From Amylostereum areolatum (lineage: Eukaryota > Basidiomycota > Agaricomycetes > Russulales > Stereaceae): DNA of 64,000 bases. The translations under genes were made by a program, and so were the position numbers. The stretch is from positions 310,001 to 374,000 of the forward strand of contig SAXG01000043.1 in NCBI GenBank assembly GCA_012932865.1. Reading direction: 5' to 3'. The notes beneath the pieces are model-generated. The model did no database searches and was not told where the DNA came from. It saw nothing but the letters and a program-made list of their open reading frames with translations. This document shows, piece by piece, positions 22,426 to 32,484 of the stretch (position 1 is its first letter; every line of letters starts with the position of its first letter).

Positions 22426-25013
22426 ATGACACCCCCAGTCCCTAAGCGCAAGGCTCAAGGCCACGCGCCTTCTTCCTCCTCCTCCTCCTCTTCCAAAAAG
22501 CCTCGCTTAACCATTGACCATTTCTTCTCGCCGAAGGTCAGCGTTGCGCGCACGGCGGGCATAGAGGATATCGCGTGAGGTTTCAAGGCTGGGACGACAG
22601 AGGTGGTTCTCGGCGAGGAGCAGAGGAAAATTTTGGCAATGGTGCTTCAGGAGGGAAAGAATGTATTTTTCACCGGGTCTGCAGGCACGTGGTCCTCCCT
22701 CACGCACCTCTGCTCGTGGCTAACCAGTCTGGATTTTCAGGGACGGGAAAGTCGTTACTTCTCAAGGCGATTGTCAATGCGCTGCGGCGGCGGCATTCCT
22801 CCCAACCCGAGGCCGTCGCGGTGACAGCGAGCACAGGGATGGCTGCATCGAACATAGGAGGTCAGTATTCTCTCCTTGGGTCCAGCCGTCCCTCCTGAAC
22901 ACCCTTGCGCGCACAGGCATGACTCTGCACTCCTGGGGAGGCATAAGCCCGAGCGTGGACAGCCTCGACAAACTGGCTCGGTACGTCCGCCGATCGAAGC
23001 CGGCCTTGCAACGCTGGAGGGCGGTCAAGGTCCTGATTATAGACGAAGGTATTGCCCTCCGTCGAACTACGCTGCGCACAACTGACCGCCGCGTCCTCAG
23101 TGTCCATGGTCGACGGACGCTTGTTCGACACCCTAGGCGCTTTAGCAGTGAGGCTGCGAGACCCCAGCCCAAAACCGTTTGGCGGTATTCAAGGTAAGCC
23201 GTCCTGGACCTGTGCGACCCGACACCGTTGTTCACCCACCGCGCTGCCCTCAGCTCATCGTCACGGGCAACTTCTTCCAGCTGCCTCCCATCACCCAAAA
23301 GGGTCAGGCCACGCTTGTCAGAAACGCAGTTTATGAGACCGATGATCCGCCTAAGTCGCGACGATGGGGAGGAGCGAGAAGAAAATAGATTCGAGAGTGC
23401 CGGGGTCTAGGGTAGTGCAACGTGCGCTACAGTACCGTATGACGAGATGGACAGTCTAGGGAAAAGGGAAGAGAAACACTGTCCTTATATACAAGTGGGA
23501 ACGATGGTGCGATGCGATGCGATAGTGGTGCGAGCGGGGGAAACAATAGGAAAGGAGTCATGGGGCGGAGGACGAAGGTCCGGAGCAGTGATGTCATAGA
23601 TAAGGATGCGGAACCCCGCTCGGAAGTCCGGGCAATGACGTCGTTGAAGCATGTGATGCAAGGGAAAGTCATGTGCCGTGACGCGTCGCGTGTACGAGGT
23701 CTGCAAACGAAGAGAGAAATGGAGCGATCCGTGACAACGCTGTTCGCTTTTGAGAGTGACTCCTGGCACAAGTCCGTGGAGGTGACTCTGGTTTTGACGC
23801 AGGTGTATAGGCAAAAAGACGGCAGTAAGCCTACCCTCTTCTCCATCTTCGCTTCCTGCCCTAAGTCCCTCCCAACCAGAATTCGTTCAAATGCTTCAAG
23901 AGCTCCGGCAAGGCGTTCTGACGCCTGCGACGATCCATGCCTTCCAACGACTCTCAAGACCTCTCCCCCCTTCCCCACTGGCAAACTTCCCGCCGACCGA
24001 CCTCTTCCCTCTCCGGCGTGAGGTCGTCAGCGCCAACGCCTCTCGACTGTCCAAAATCGCCAAACCCATCGTGCGGTTTCGAGCTCAGGACTCCGGCACT
24101 GTCCCCACCGGAGAAACGCGAGCAACTGTTGGACGCCACGCCTGCAGTCAGCGTCCTGGACCTCAAGACGGGGGCGCAGGTCATGCTGGTGCGCAATGTA
24201 GACGAGGGGAGGGGGCTGGTGAACGGGGCGGTTGGCGTGGTTCGAGGGTTTTACGCGGCACAAGGGGGTCGCTCTTTTGGCGTGTTAAGGGAGGTGGAGT
24301 TTGACGCAGACGGGCGGCCGATGGCGGCGGGCCAGGCAGGGGAGAGTGGCGACGAAGTGGTCGAGGAAAAGGAGAATTTCCCGTCTTCCAGCCCTGGCGA
24401 CGGCTTGCGACTGGGAGACAGCGATGGGTTTCCCTGGGTGGAGTTCTCCACACACGAAGGCAAAATTCGCGTCCTCGTCACTCAGGATGAGTTCAAGGTC
24501 GAGGACGCGGAGAGAAAGGTGATCGCGCGGCGACTTCAGGTGAGCATCGACGACGTGGCTGGCCTTTGGGCAGTCGCTTACCAGTACCCCCAGATTCCTC
24601 TCATTCTGGCGTGGGCAATATCCATCCACAAGAGCCAAGGGCAAACTATCCAGCGCGTGCGCGTCGACTTGCGCAAGGTGTTTGAGAAGGGTGAGGAAAC
24701 CAAGCCTCGACAGGTGCAGCCCGCTAATGATGACTCCCATCCAGGTCAAAGTTACGTGGCCCTCTCTCGCGCGGCCTCGCTGGAAGGCCTGCAGGTAGTT
24801 GGGCTCGACGCCCGCAAGGTCCTCGCCCACCCGAAGGTCATCGCCTGGAGTAAAACACTCCAAACCGTAAGCGATGGTAAGTCAGGTTATCCTTGCTTTG
24901 GCCTCCTGCTTACGATTGTCCTTAGCGGAGATGGGGGGCCGAGCACCTACGAGGAGAACGCGCCCCCTGCGCTGCCCCGACCACCACGCACTATTCCCAC
25001 CCGGAGCTTGTAA
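22426..25013 (+). pseudogene. PIF1-type DNA helicase, interrupted by a solo LTR
   Basis: Superfamily 1B 5'-3' helicase. From ATG 22426: a Ser-rich N-terminus with RLTIDHFFSPK (resembling a degenerate PCNA-binding box); an in-frame TGA at 22576-22578; GEEQRKILAMV; Walker A GSAG/TGKS across an intron; MTLHSWGGI; Walker B LIIDE then VSMVDG; FGGIQ then LIVTGNFFQLPPI. The 421-bp LTR follows at 23316, then FAFESDSWHKSVEVTLVL and TQVYRQKD, and motifs near 24600-24800: LAWAISIHKSQGQTIQRV and GQSYVALSRAASLEGLQV. Introns at 22685-22740 (GC donor), 22861-22916 and 23049-23100 join the frame. The LTR sits in an exon with ACGCT duplicated and, with the TGA, inactivates this copy. No Rep or HUH domain is nearby, so it is not an evident Helitron. 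Confidence 0.85.
23316..23736 (-). repeat. Solo LTR of family A (421 bp) with 5-bp target duplication
   Basis: Complete TG...CA LTR very close to those of A2 and A3, flanked by ACGCT at 23311-23315 and 23737-23741. It is left by recombination between the two LTRs of a former full element. With one duplication copy removed, the helicase reads GQATLFAFESDSW. Confidence 0.93.
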
Positions 25014-25228
25014 CTAGCAATCAGTGACCTGAGTTTGCAAGGCACGAGATTGGTATTTACATGAGTGAGATCTTCCGGGCAAAGAGCGAGCAAAGAAGGT
25101 AATTAGGAACATTTGCAATTGAGTTAGGCTAATTCTAAGGTGGCGTCAAAGTAGCCAGATAGGCGGCTAAACTTTGCATACCGAAGACTTTGGAAGCATC
25201 AGGGTCATTGAGGTAACCCCTGACCTCG

Positions 25229-26475
25229 CTATTCCAATCCCCGCGCTCGGCGACCAATGCAGCGGCCTTTTCGCAATTGAGGAGCCAGCTCGCGCTCTTC
25301 CCTAGCAAGCCCTGCAGATTGCTTTCTCAAGATGCGCTTGAGCCTGGCCGGGTGATCCACACTGACGGGGACGCGCCCCACCCGGCTTTGCACTTCTCCA
25401 AAAGCCCCTCCACCTTCCAGATCCACTCACGAAGGACGTGAATGGGCTGCCCGCGCCGACTGGCATTGGACCGGATCTGCTGCACCACTTCATCGTTGGC
25501 GTATTCCTCCATCAGCCAGGCAACAATCGCGTTCCCGGTCGGGGTTTCTTCTTCTTCCTCGGGCTCCGGGGTATCTGATGACGCGCTCGGCGGCAGCTCC
25601 GGCTGGGGCTAGGGCAAAGGAAAGGTCAGCGGGCATTAAGTCACCCAGACAACGGCTCACCCTGTCCAGGTACAGATTGACCTCCCATGCGCCGCCGGAG
25701 GGATTCAAGTATGGTACGAGCAGGACTCCCTGCACCGCGTCGGAGTCGACGTCCTCGATGCAGGGCCGCGCCAAGAGTCGACACCTGAGGTTGTTCGCCG
25801 CGCGAAGCATGAAGCCGAGCTCCAGCGGACCTAAGGCGCGTTTAGAACAGTGCACAGCGGTCTGATTGGGGACCTTACCGTTGACAGATGGCTGGTACTG
25901 GAGCCATGCGTCAACAACCTTCTTTGCCGCTAACGGTGGGCAAGTTGGACAGTTTTTCAAACCGTAGGTCAAGATCTGGAGACGAGGCGGGGGTATATCG
26001 ATCGATGGTACTGATCCCGCCATCAAGCCCGTTGTGGATGATGATGTCAACGTCAGTGGGAAAATGGTCGGGGCTCGAGGCTTTAGACAGGGTGAGCATG
26101 CTCCGCGTCACTGTGCGCGTCGGGAAGGTCCAGCATGCTGACATTTTCGCCAGGAGCGCCATTGAATGCCGTCGGCGGCGGGAGGTCTGGAGGTGCGGCC
26201 TGGTTGGAGGAGCAGCTTGTCCCGCCAACGTCACCTTCGCCGCGCGGTGGCGCTTAAGCAGGGAACAGGAGGTCATTCCTTTCCCTTCACCGCACACGGG
26301 GGGGGGGGGCACGCGCCTGATCTCTGGAGGCAGGCAAGTCGAGGAAACCTTGGAGGTGAAGCACGCGCAGCACCTCATCCACGCGCTTTTGATCGTCCGG
26401 GAGTGGTTCGTCGCCTGGCGGGTAAGACCCAGACTCGACATATCCCCAGTGCACTGTAATCCGCGCGTTGGTCAC
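25229..26475 (-). CDS. Gene W: unknown minus-strand protein, probably frameshifted
   Basis: Minus-strand blocks: MTNARITVHWGYVESGSYPP (26475 down), a middle block with DHFPTDVDIIIHNGLDGG near 26050, then KKVVDAWLQYQPSVNG, a small GT-AG intron near 25880-25833, ELGFMLRAANNLRCRLLARP with CIEDVDSDAVQGVLLVPYLN, a second intron near 25662-25611, and a Glu-rich to basic tail (AIVAWLMEEYANDEVVQQIR, HVLREWIWKVEGLLEKC). The last 50 codons need a one-base shift near 25380. A 12-nt G run lies at 26298-26309. No family is recognised. It is convergent with the helicase. Confidence 0.4.
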
Positions 26476-26479
26476 CCGA

Positions 26480-27067
26480 GCCTTCGCAGTTGGACAGGTC
26501 GCGAGGGGCTGACTGCAGCTTGCGGACGTTGTAGTGGGCGCGGAGTATTGCCTGAAGGCGCTGTATTGAGCATGGCTAAGGTGTGGAAGTGCGGGGCTCG
26601 TACCGAGAGGGAGTTAACGGGTATTTCTTTGCTTAACGCATGTCTGTAAGTGACGATTCGATTTTGGCAGCGGGTATGACTCACAGATCCTCCCTAGTTA
26701 ACAGAGTTAGCATGTTGGAGGAGGAGGGGGAGGAGGGGGGGGGCTGGCAGACTTGACTGGCGATGGGGAGGGGTGAGGGTGTCCTAAACCCAAGCTTACA
26801 ACCTTTGTCGCCCCTCGACCACGTGTGATAAGATTGTTGTATTTGCTGCTTAGAAGGTGTGCTTGCGAACCCACAGCTTTGAAGGATGATCTCTCCCTTT
26901 AAAGATGAGTACAGAGGCTGGAATGGATAGCTTTTCTGGTGAGTTTGGGGTCGGGAGGCATTCGGAAAAGACTAACTAATCCGTTAACCTATCAATGAGG
27001 GGGTGGGGCGCGTTAAGGACTTGCGCGCCTTTCCGCGCGCGTCCGCGTAAGCCGAGCCACCACCGTC
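26480..27067. other. Intergenic with scattered GTTAAC sites
   Basis: No gene is supported. Three GTTAAC sites (26613, 26696, 26983) resemble the cores of the array at 29.6 kb; the first is preceded by CCGAGA as in that array. A purine-rich patch lies near 26715-26745. Confidence 0.4.
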
Positions 27068-27920
27068 ATGGTACAGACCCGGTCCCTCCTCAACTCATTT
27101 AAGTGGCCAGACGGTGCCGCCGCCTCTGGGAGCTGCCTCCCAGTCTCTCCCTCTGGCCTACGTGCTCCTAGAGCTGCCGACTAAGGTGAGCCTCGCCCCC
27201 CGGTCAGGGTTACAAGATTTTCCCACCAGTTTTATCACAGGGCAGCGTGGCGGTCGTCCCAAACTTACCTCGCATGCGACCCAATTTCTGGACAGGAAAA
27301 GTTGGCGTTGAGATGAGGGCGCTTTACTACCGGTGTTGGGGAACGGAGTTACGGACTGCTACGAGGCGGAGTGGGCACGCGCTGTGAAGATGATATTTGG
27401 CGTGTGCGCTGCTCAAGGGTTCCGGGTGCGTCGTCTGGAATTCCAGAGGCCTTAGATTCTGACCCTGAAACCACAGACCTATCGAGACCTACCACGGGCA
27501 CCACTGCCATGGTCTTAGTCAACTGGCAGCGGCGCCGATGCGTGCTCTCCCCCCTGCGGGACCTCAACAGCCCCAGCGACGGCTTCCAAGCCCTCTTTGA
27601 AGGGTATTATGCATCACAACAACCGGTTCAAACCGATCGCCCTCTCCCCCTGCGACTCCGCGTTCATGGTGCGACCATTGAAGTCCTTCGACTGGTCGCG
27701 AGATGTTCAGGTTTTGACCGCTCCTGCCTTGTATGTAACCTGGTCCTCCTTTATTACTGGGCGGAGGCTGATGACGAATCGGCATTGGACAGAGAGGTAC
27801 CATGACTGGGAAGGGTGGAGGAAGGGGGTCCTGGACCTTATAGAGGTGGCGAGCGTGCTGCAGGGGCTGGGAATATCGGAGGGTTCGAGGGCGTGTTGTA
27901 AGGGAAGAGTAGCGCTGTGA
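27068..27920 (+). CDS. Gene V: unknown protein, reading frame disturbed
   Basis: Coding-like blocks: an exon ending PLAYVLLELPTK at a GTGAGC donor (27185), an intron ending CAG near 27242, then RPNFWTGKVGVEMRALYYR. A third block in other frames (27371-27805 and 27597-27920) contains DSAFMVRPLKSFDWSRDVQV and YVTWSSFITGRRLM, ending RACCKGRVAL. Which frame is real cannot be settled because the two overlap with no clear intron; a frameshift is likely. No family is recognised. Confidence 0.3.
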
Positions 27921-28090
27921 AGCAACCGATGTATGCAATACGAGCGACTTCGAGGTGGTAGAACTTCCAAGCGGTTCGAACTTCATTGAAGCCAGGTAGA
28001 TTTGTCCAATTCAACAACCAGAGCGTACGTGAGGATAACAGCGCGTCTACTCCAACCACCCCTTCCTCTCCGCCATCCAACCTCGGACTT

Positions 28091-28240
28091 CATGGCCCGC
28101 ACTACCTTCCCCATCCCACCTCGCCCATTCTCTCCCGAGCTCCCGTCGTCGCCCGGTGTTGTCCTCTTTTTGCCACGCGGCGACACGGCTGGAAGCCCGA
28201 GCGGAGGCAGGCGATTCCATGCCCTGCCAAAGGTTAGTTT
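28091..28240 (+). CDS. Short first-exon-like frame, unknown
   Basis: An ATG in a CT-rich leader encodes MARTTFPIPPRPFSPELPSS followed by a Pro/Gly-rich stretch to a possible GTTAGT donor near 28232. It may be the first exon of a small gene or a relic. Nothing downstream continues it clearly on this strand. Confidence 0.2.
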
Positions 28241-28325
28241 GCCCTTCGGATCGGAACGCACCCAGTTGCTCACCTCCTCATCCTTGGCAAGGTCAGGCCT
28301 GTATCCTTAGACTTCAGTCCCCAAT

Positions 28326-28860
28326 CTCCCCCACCCGCGAAGTGAAGCGCCACTTACCTGGTGGCGTCCACAGGGCGCCTGGCAATCTCCGCCTCCAACT
28401 CCATCTCCCGAGCGCAAGCAGGCCTCGAGGTGCAGCTCGGCCTGCGACAAGTGCTGGAGGGTTTTGCCCAGGTCCGCACGCAACAACTGGGCGTCCAGTT
28501 CCAGACGGCGGACGTCCTTCCTCAGGGCGACCGCGTCCCGCCGATGGTCCGTCTGACTGGCGCGCCATGGCCTCCTTCTCTTGACGCGCGACTTTCCAGC
28601 CGGCGTTCGCCTCCGTTCGCTGGCAGACGAGCTCGTTGACCTCGACCTGGTGCTTCGCGAGGACGTGGTTGAGCTCGTCGCGCAAGGCAGTGACCCTCGT
28701 CTACAGCGTTGTCCCGGGCTTCAAGCGCGGCCCGCTCACGCACCTCTACAGCCTGGTGGTCGTTGGCGCGGCCGAGGATGTTCCTCTGCGCCTTCTCCAA
28801 GTCGTACTGGAGGCCGCGAATCTCCTTGAAGAGGTGGATCTCGCGGTCGGGTGGTGACAT
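28326..28860 (-). CDS. Predicted coiled-coil protein, unknown
   Basis: From ATG 28860 on the minus strand: MSPPDREIHLFKEIRGLQYD then LEKAQRNILGRANDHQAVEV, a heptad-like helical region. After a frame change near 28690, RDELNHVLAKHQVEVNELVC with QRTEANAGWKVARQEKEAMA, again helical, then RRLELDAQLLRADLGKTLQH and LSQAELHLEAC in a third frame. The charged helices suggest one coiled-coil protein split by introns or by one-base errors. Function unknown. Confidence 0.35.
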
Positions 28861-29090
28861 ATTCTTGAGGAGGATGAGGAGGAGGAGAGGGAGAGAGGGG
28901 TACGCCCGGGGAAGGAGGCCCGACGTTCTGCGGGGAGTCGACCCCAGGGCTTCGGGCCGCGCTTCCGCTCCGCTCCTTGCTCGTACGGGACCGACGCGGC
29001 TGGTGCATGGGTCTCCATTGGCATATAAAACCCCAATTGGAGGCGAGTCTGCCCATCCTCATTCATCACCATCACCGGTCACCCCTAAAT

Positions 29091-29362
29091 ATGCCGAAAG
29101 ACCCCATTGTCGCAGGTGAGGTTCGTCAGGGGAGAAGTGACGACGCGCCTCAAACCTGGGTAAGTCGTCCCGTGTTCCTGGACTGACTGTCGACTGACAT
29201 CGCCAACAGGGACAGAGGGCGCCAGCCCTGCGCGTTCGTGGTGCACACCCGGCGGTACCAGGTGTTTCTCACCTAGCCTGCAACTCCCTGCCCCAGTGCA
29301 GATGTTTGATGGAGAGTCTGTTGAGAGGGTCTGGTATCTGCTGAATCAGGGTGAGTGCACTT
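29091..29362 (+). CDS. Small exon-rich gene fragment, unknown
   Basis: ATG 29091 begins MPKDPIVAG. GT-AG introns can be drawn near 29116-29129, 29161-29210 and 29257-29299. The last block reads MFDGESVERVWYLLNQ before a GTGAGT donor at 29350. The DGExxERxW pattern faintly recalls KDZ-transposase C-terminal blocks, but the match is too short to assign. Confidence 0.25.
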
Positions 29363-29587
29363 ACTTCGTGCACGACTTTCTACTGACTTCGAGAGGTAGG
29401 GGGTAGAGAGGAAGTCTAGATTGTGAGATGGGCAAATACAGTTGCACGGCTGTAATGTAGGGGGAAAAAATTCCAAATGAATATGTGTTTTGCGCCCAAG
29501 TTCGAACAAGGTGGTGTGTGAAACCGCGTCAACCTGGTGCGCAGGTGGGATGCTAGATGCGCGCGTTGCCGCATTGAAGTGAGAGAA

Positions 29588-29890
29588 TACGTTAATGGGT
29601 CCCTCTGGGAAGCGTTAACGCCCCCGGGTAGCTCGTTAACGTGTTCTCTCACTAGGATGCGTTAACGGTCGCGCACCGAGACGCGTTAACGGACGGTTAA
29701 CGGACACGCTACGAGACAGGTTAACGGCCCTTACACCGAGACACGTTAACGGATCTCGCTGTGCCCGCCGGCTACTCCAGGCCCTGGCACCGAGACGCGT
29801 TAACGGATCTCGCCCCAAGACGCGTTAACGGATCTCAGGACCAGATCCGTTAACGGATCGCGGGGCAAGATTCGGTTAAGGCCCGAGATT
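29588..29890. repeat. Phased array of ten GTTAAC palindromes
   Basis: GTTAAC begins at 29614, 29635, 29661, 29685, 29696, 29720, 29745, 29799, 29824 and 29849. Spacing is mostly 21-26 bp, with one 54-bp gap (about two periods) and one 11-bp step. The usual core is CGTTAACGG, often inside ACGCGTTAACGGATCT and preceded by CGAGA. Spacers differ much more than the cores. One degenerate core (GTTAAT, 29591) lies at the left end and one (GGTTAAGG) at the right. Confidence 0.8.
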
Positions 29891-30009
29891 TCTGACAGTG
29901 GCTCGGATCGACGGAGGCAATCACGTGACACAAGGGCACGTGCTGGTTCGGGTAATGGCATTGATCAGGGCCGCGCGCGTCTTTCTGCCTTCACACTCAG
30001 CTCCCTCTC

Positions 30010-30056
30010 CGCTCTTTGAGGCGGATGTCGTGCATGATCGTGCCGCCTTTTGGCGG
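30010..30056 (+). repeat. Hairpin module copy 1 (upstream of gene X)
   Basis: Contains CTTTGAGGCGGA, TGCAT and then the perfect hairpin CCGCCTTTTGGCGG (30043-30056). The same ordered motifs recur at 32107-32156. Confidence 0.6.
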
Positions 30057-30279
30057 CGCCGTGCGCGGGCGGTCGCTTGCGTCAGCGTGGGTCTGCCCGT
30101 TCATCCCACCAAACCTGTTTTCGCACATTCTGGTCCCCGGCCTCGTGGTGCGTCTTCGGTCCTGTAACTCGGGTTGCTTCAGGGCGTGGGAGAGGGGCCT
30201 TGGCGCTATGCTGATGTCTTTGGCATATTGTTCTCAAATCGCCGATGGCGCTGATGGGTGACTTCACCGTGAAGAGGTG

Positions 30280-30286
30280 TATATAA
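30280..30286 (+). promoter_or_regulatory. TATA box of gene X
   Basis: TATATAA lies 65 bp before the gene X ATG and is followed by a CT-rich leader with ACCATGGCC around the start, a good start context. Confidence 0.55.
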
Positions 30287-30344
30287 TCTACCTTACCCCG
30301 TCGCCCCCTCCGCCCACGCTCCAACTTCCGCCTCTTCCCTCACC

Positions 30345-31238
30345 ATGGCCTTCCCCAACTCCTTGAAACACGCCCCCCTCCCGGATTGTTTGTGCCCGCC
30401 CGAGGCAGGAGTACAACCCAAAGTCGAAGTGCGATTTGTGGAAAAAATGGGATGCGAGATGCTGGGGTGTAAGAAGTATAGGACGCAGGGGTGGATCGAC
30501 TGCGGTGTATACGGTGCGCCGCCTCCTAACTCCTGGAGGGTCTGTGGTATTGAACCTGTTCACAGTGCCGCAGGATACCTACGACGCCAGGTACAAGGCT
30601 CGCGGCGACAGGGTTGGAGTGCCGGATGATGTGATCCTCCAATGGAACAAAGAGGACCTGAACCCGCGCTGGAACAGAGAAACAGGTGAAAGCACAGGCT
30701 GCGCAGGGCCTTCCAGCCATTGACAAGCGCACTCGGGGGTTGCTCTACAAGTCCACGACCACCCAAGGGAAGCGCCCGATCGGAGAAGTGGAGGACGGTG
30801 CGACCCAGCCGGCCAGAGTAACCCCTTTCTCCTCTCCGATGCGCGCGCCCGAGGCCGCCTCATCTCACCACCCACCGCTCGGCCCTTTCGCGACAGCCTT
30901 CTTCACCCCAGGCTTCACCATCTGGCGCCAATAAGCGCCAGGCCGCGCTCCAAATGCTGGAAGAAGCAGACATCGAAGAAAGGTTCGGCGAAATCCAGAC
31001 TGCGAGGCTCAACAAGGTTGTTCGGGAGCAAGGTGTCACGATCCAGAAGCTCAAGGTGGACCTCGACGTCCAGCGCAAGGCTGTGAAGGGGCGCAACGAT
31101 CGCATCATCAAGAAGAGCGAGGAAAACAGCGAGCTGTCGAAGAAGGTGCGGGAGCTGCAGGCGCGCGTCGAGGACTTGGAGGAGAAGTTGAGGGACGCAG
31201 AGATGTACGTGGGCACGCTCCCAGAGGCCGATGCTTGA
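30345..31238 (+). CDS. Gene X: coiled-coil protein of unknown function
   Basis: Exon 1 (30345-30513) encodes MAFPNSLKHAPLPDCLCPPE ... KVEVRFVEKMGCEMLGC. A 52-bp intron (30514-30565) leads to VPQDTYDARYKARGDRVGVP. One extra G near 30687 breaks the frame between RWNRET and VKAQAAQGLPAIDKR; the second part continues to a 79-bp intron (30818-30896). The final exon (30897-31238) encodes a basic start (SGANKRQAALQMLEEADIEE) and a long charged coiled coil (KLKVDLDVQRKAVKGRNDRI, KKVRELQARVEDLEEKL). About 265 aa if the single-base break is an error. TATA box and start context are good. No known family. Confidence 0.55.
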
Positions 31239-31277
31239 GGCCTTGAGGCATGGGGTGAAACATTGGCTGGTTACTTT

Positions 31278-31680
31278 TACGCTTCAGGTCGTTTGCAGGC
31301 AGTGTGCGCGTGGTCGAAGGCCCTCTCGGGGTGTTGGCGCGGGGGGCGGGGTGGCGGTCGCGATTGGGAGTGGGTTGATATATGCGTACTTACATCACGG
31401 AGTGCAAGCATGAGTTGTTTTTCCATGGCATGCGTGAGGACTGGTGCAAGTTGAATTAAATTGAACACGTGAACGGACCTGGCGGCGCGACACGACACGT
31501 TAATGGATCTGGCACGCAGGCGCGTTAACGGGTCAGGGGCGTGAGAACGAATCGGCTCAGTACTGCGGGGGCTGTTTAAAAAGGGACACTCCCAATCGCG
31601 ACCGCCACCCCGCCCCCGCGCCAACACCCCGAGAGGGCCTTCGACCACGCGCACACTGCCTGCAAACGACCTGAAGCGTA
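31278..31680. repeat. Foldback: 95-bp inverted repeat around a 214-bp spacer
   Basis: Arm 1 (31278-31372) is the reverse complement of arm 2 (31587-31680); by eye the only difference is one G in a G run (6 versus 5). The spacer contains CGTTAATGG (about 31496) and GCGTTAACGGG (31522-31531), the core of the array at 29.6 kb. It lies 40 bp after the gene X stop codon. Confidence 0.9.
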
Positions 31681-31935
31681 CGGTGACCCATGGGTGAGTC
31701 CTCGCCTGGTTTATTTTATTTTCCACTGCGCCAGCCGCCCAAGTGGGAGCATGGGGGCTGCGTGAGCCGCGACTACGGCACGTACATTTTTTTCTCTTTC
31801 ACATCCCCACATCGTCCACCGTGTCACTTTGCGCGGTGGGTTCTGAATATAAGCATGGGAGCCGCGTGATTATACCGGCACCCTGCGACGAGGACGAACC
31901 CTCGCCAGAACCACATTTCTTGTTGCGCAGACCCT

Positions 31936-32481
31936 TTGTTGTGTTATCATTGGCAGCGTCTGACGCGACGCGTCCCATCACGTGCCTTCTTATCAGTGCA
32001 CGTGCGTGTTGGTCAGCCCACAGAGGTGCCAGGCGGACGACTCCTCTTCTTGCTTCCCGCCCCAACCACCCCAACCCCCGTGGACACCTTGTCCTCCCAC
32101 CGCAGTGGTCCGCCCTTTGAGGCGGACCTATGCATGCTTGTGCCGCCTTTTGGCGGTCTCATGTGCAGGCCAGTGCGATCCCCCACCCCCGCCCCTTCTC
32201 CCCCTTCTCCCCCCACATTCTCGGATGCCTTACGTAATTATTTTGCTCTATCGCTTGGGCGTCATCTGGAGGCCGATGGCGACGTGCTGACCTTTGCGCA
32301 AGAAATCATACAGAGGCACTCTTTACTGGGGGGCCGTGATGAAGACCCATCCGACTTCTCTTCCCGGTGTGAGGTGGTCTGGGCAGGGCCGACAGGCGCG
32401 TGCCCCCTGGACGCGGTCCCCAGCAGGGTTGAAAAGCCTTGGGAGCAATGTTCGTTTGCAGACCAGCCGCCGCCTTGGTGA
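31936..32481 (+). CDS. Gene U: possible unknown protein overlapping hairpin module 2
   Basis: An open frame of about 180 codons. Its second half looks coding (FEADLCMLVPPFGGLM, ALRNYFALSLGRHLEADGDV, LTFAQEIIQRHSLLGGRDED, PSDFSSRCEVVW). The hairpin module lies within it, so either the module is coding or this is an untranslated region. No family is recognised and no clear start is set. Confidence 0.3.
   Translation: MLCYHWQRLTRRVPSRAFLSVHVRVGQPTEVPGGRLLFLLPAPTTPTPVDTLSSHRSGPPFEADLCMLVPPFGGLMCRPVRSPTPAPSPPSPPTFSDALRNYFALSLGRHLEADGDVLTFAQEIIQRHSLLGGRDEDPSDFSSRCEVVWAGPTGACPLDAVPSRVEKPWEQCSFADQPPPW
32107..32156 (+). repeat. Hairpin module copy 2
   Basis: GTCCGCC/GGCGGAC forms a 7-bp stem around CTTTGA (32109-32128). 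TGCATGC follows, then the hairpin CCGCCTTTTGGCGG (32143-32156). Order and spacing match copy 1 at 30010. Confidence 0.6.
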
Positions 32482-32484
32482 GAA

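Noticed and set aside
22426..25013. Helitron RepHel gene
   Set aside because: Only PIF1 helicase motifs are present; no HUH Rep motif, TC start or CTRR hairpin end could be tied to it.
29091..29362. KDZ transposase fragment
   Set aside because: Only one DGExxERxW-like stretch; no CxxC...DDE blocks nearby, so kept as an unknown fragment.
29588..29890. CRISPR-like array
   Set aside because: The repeat core is only 6-9 bp, period about 25 bp, in a eukaryotic context with no cas genes; the spacing does not fit repeat-spacer units.
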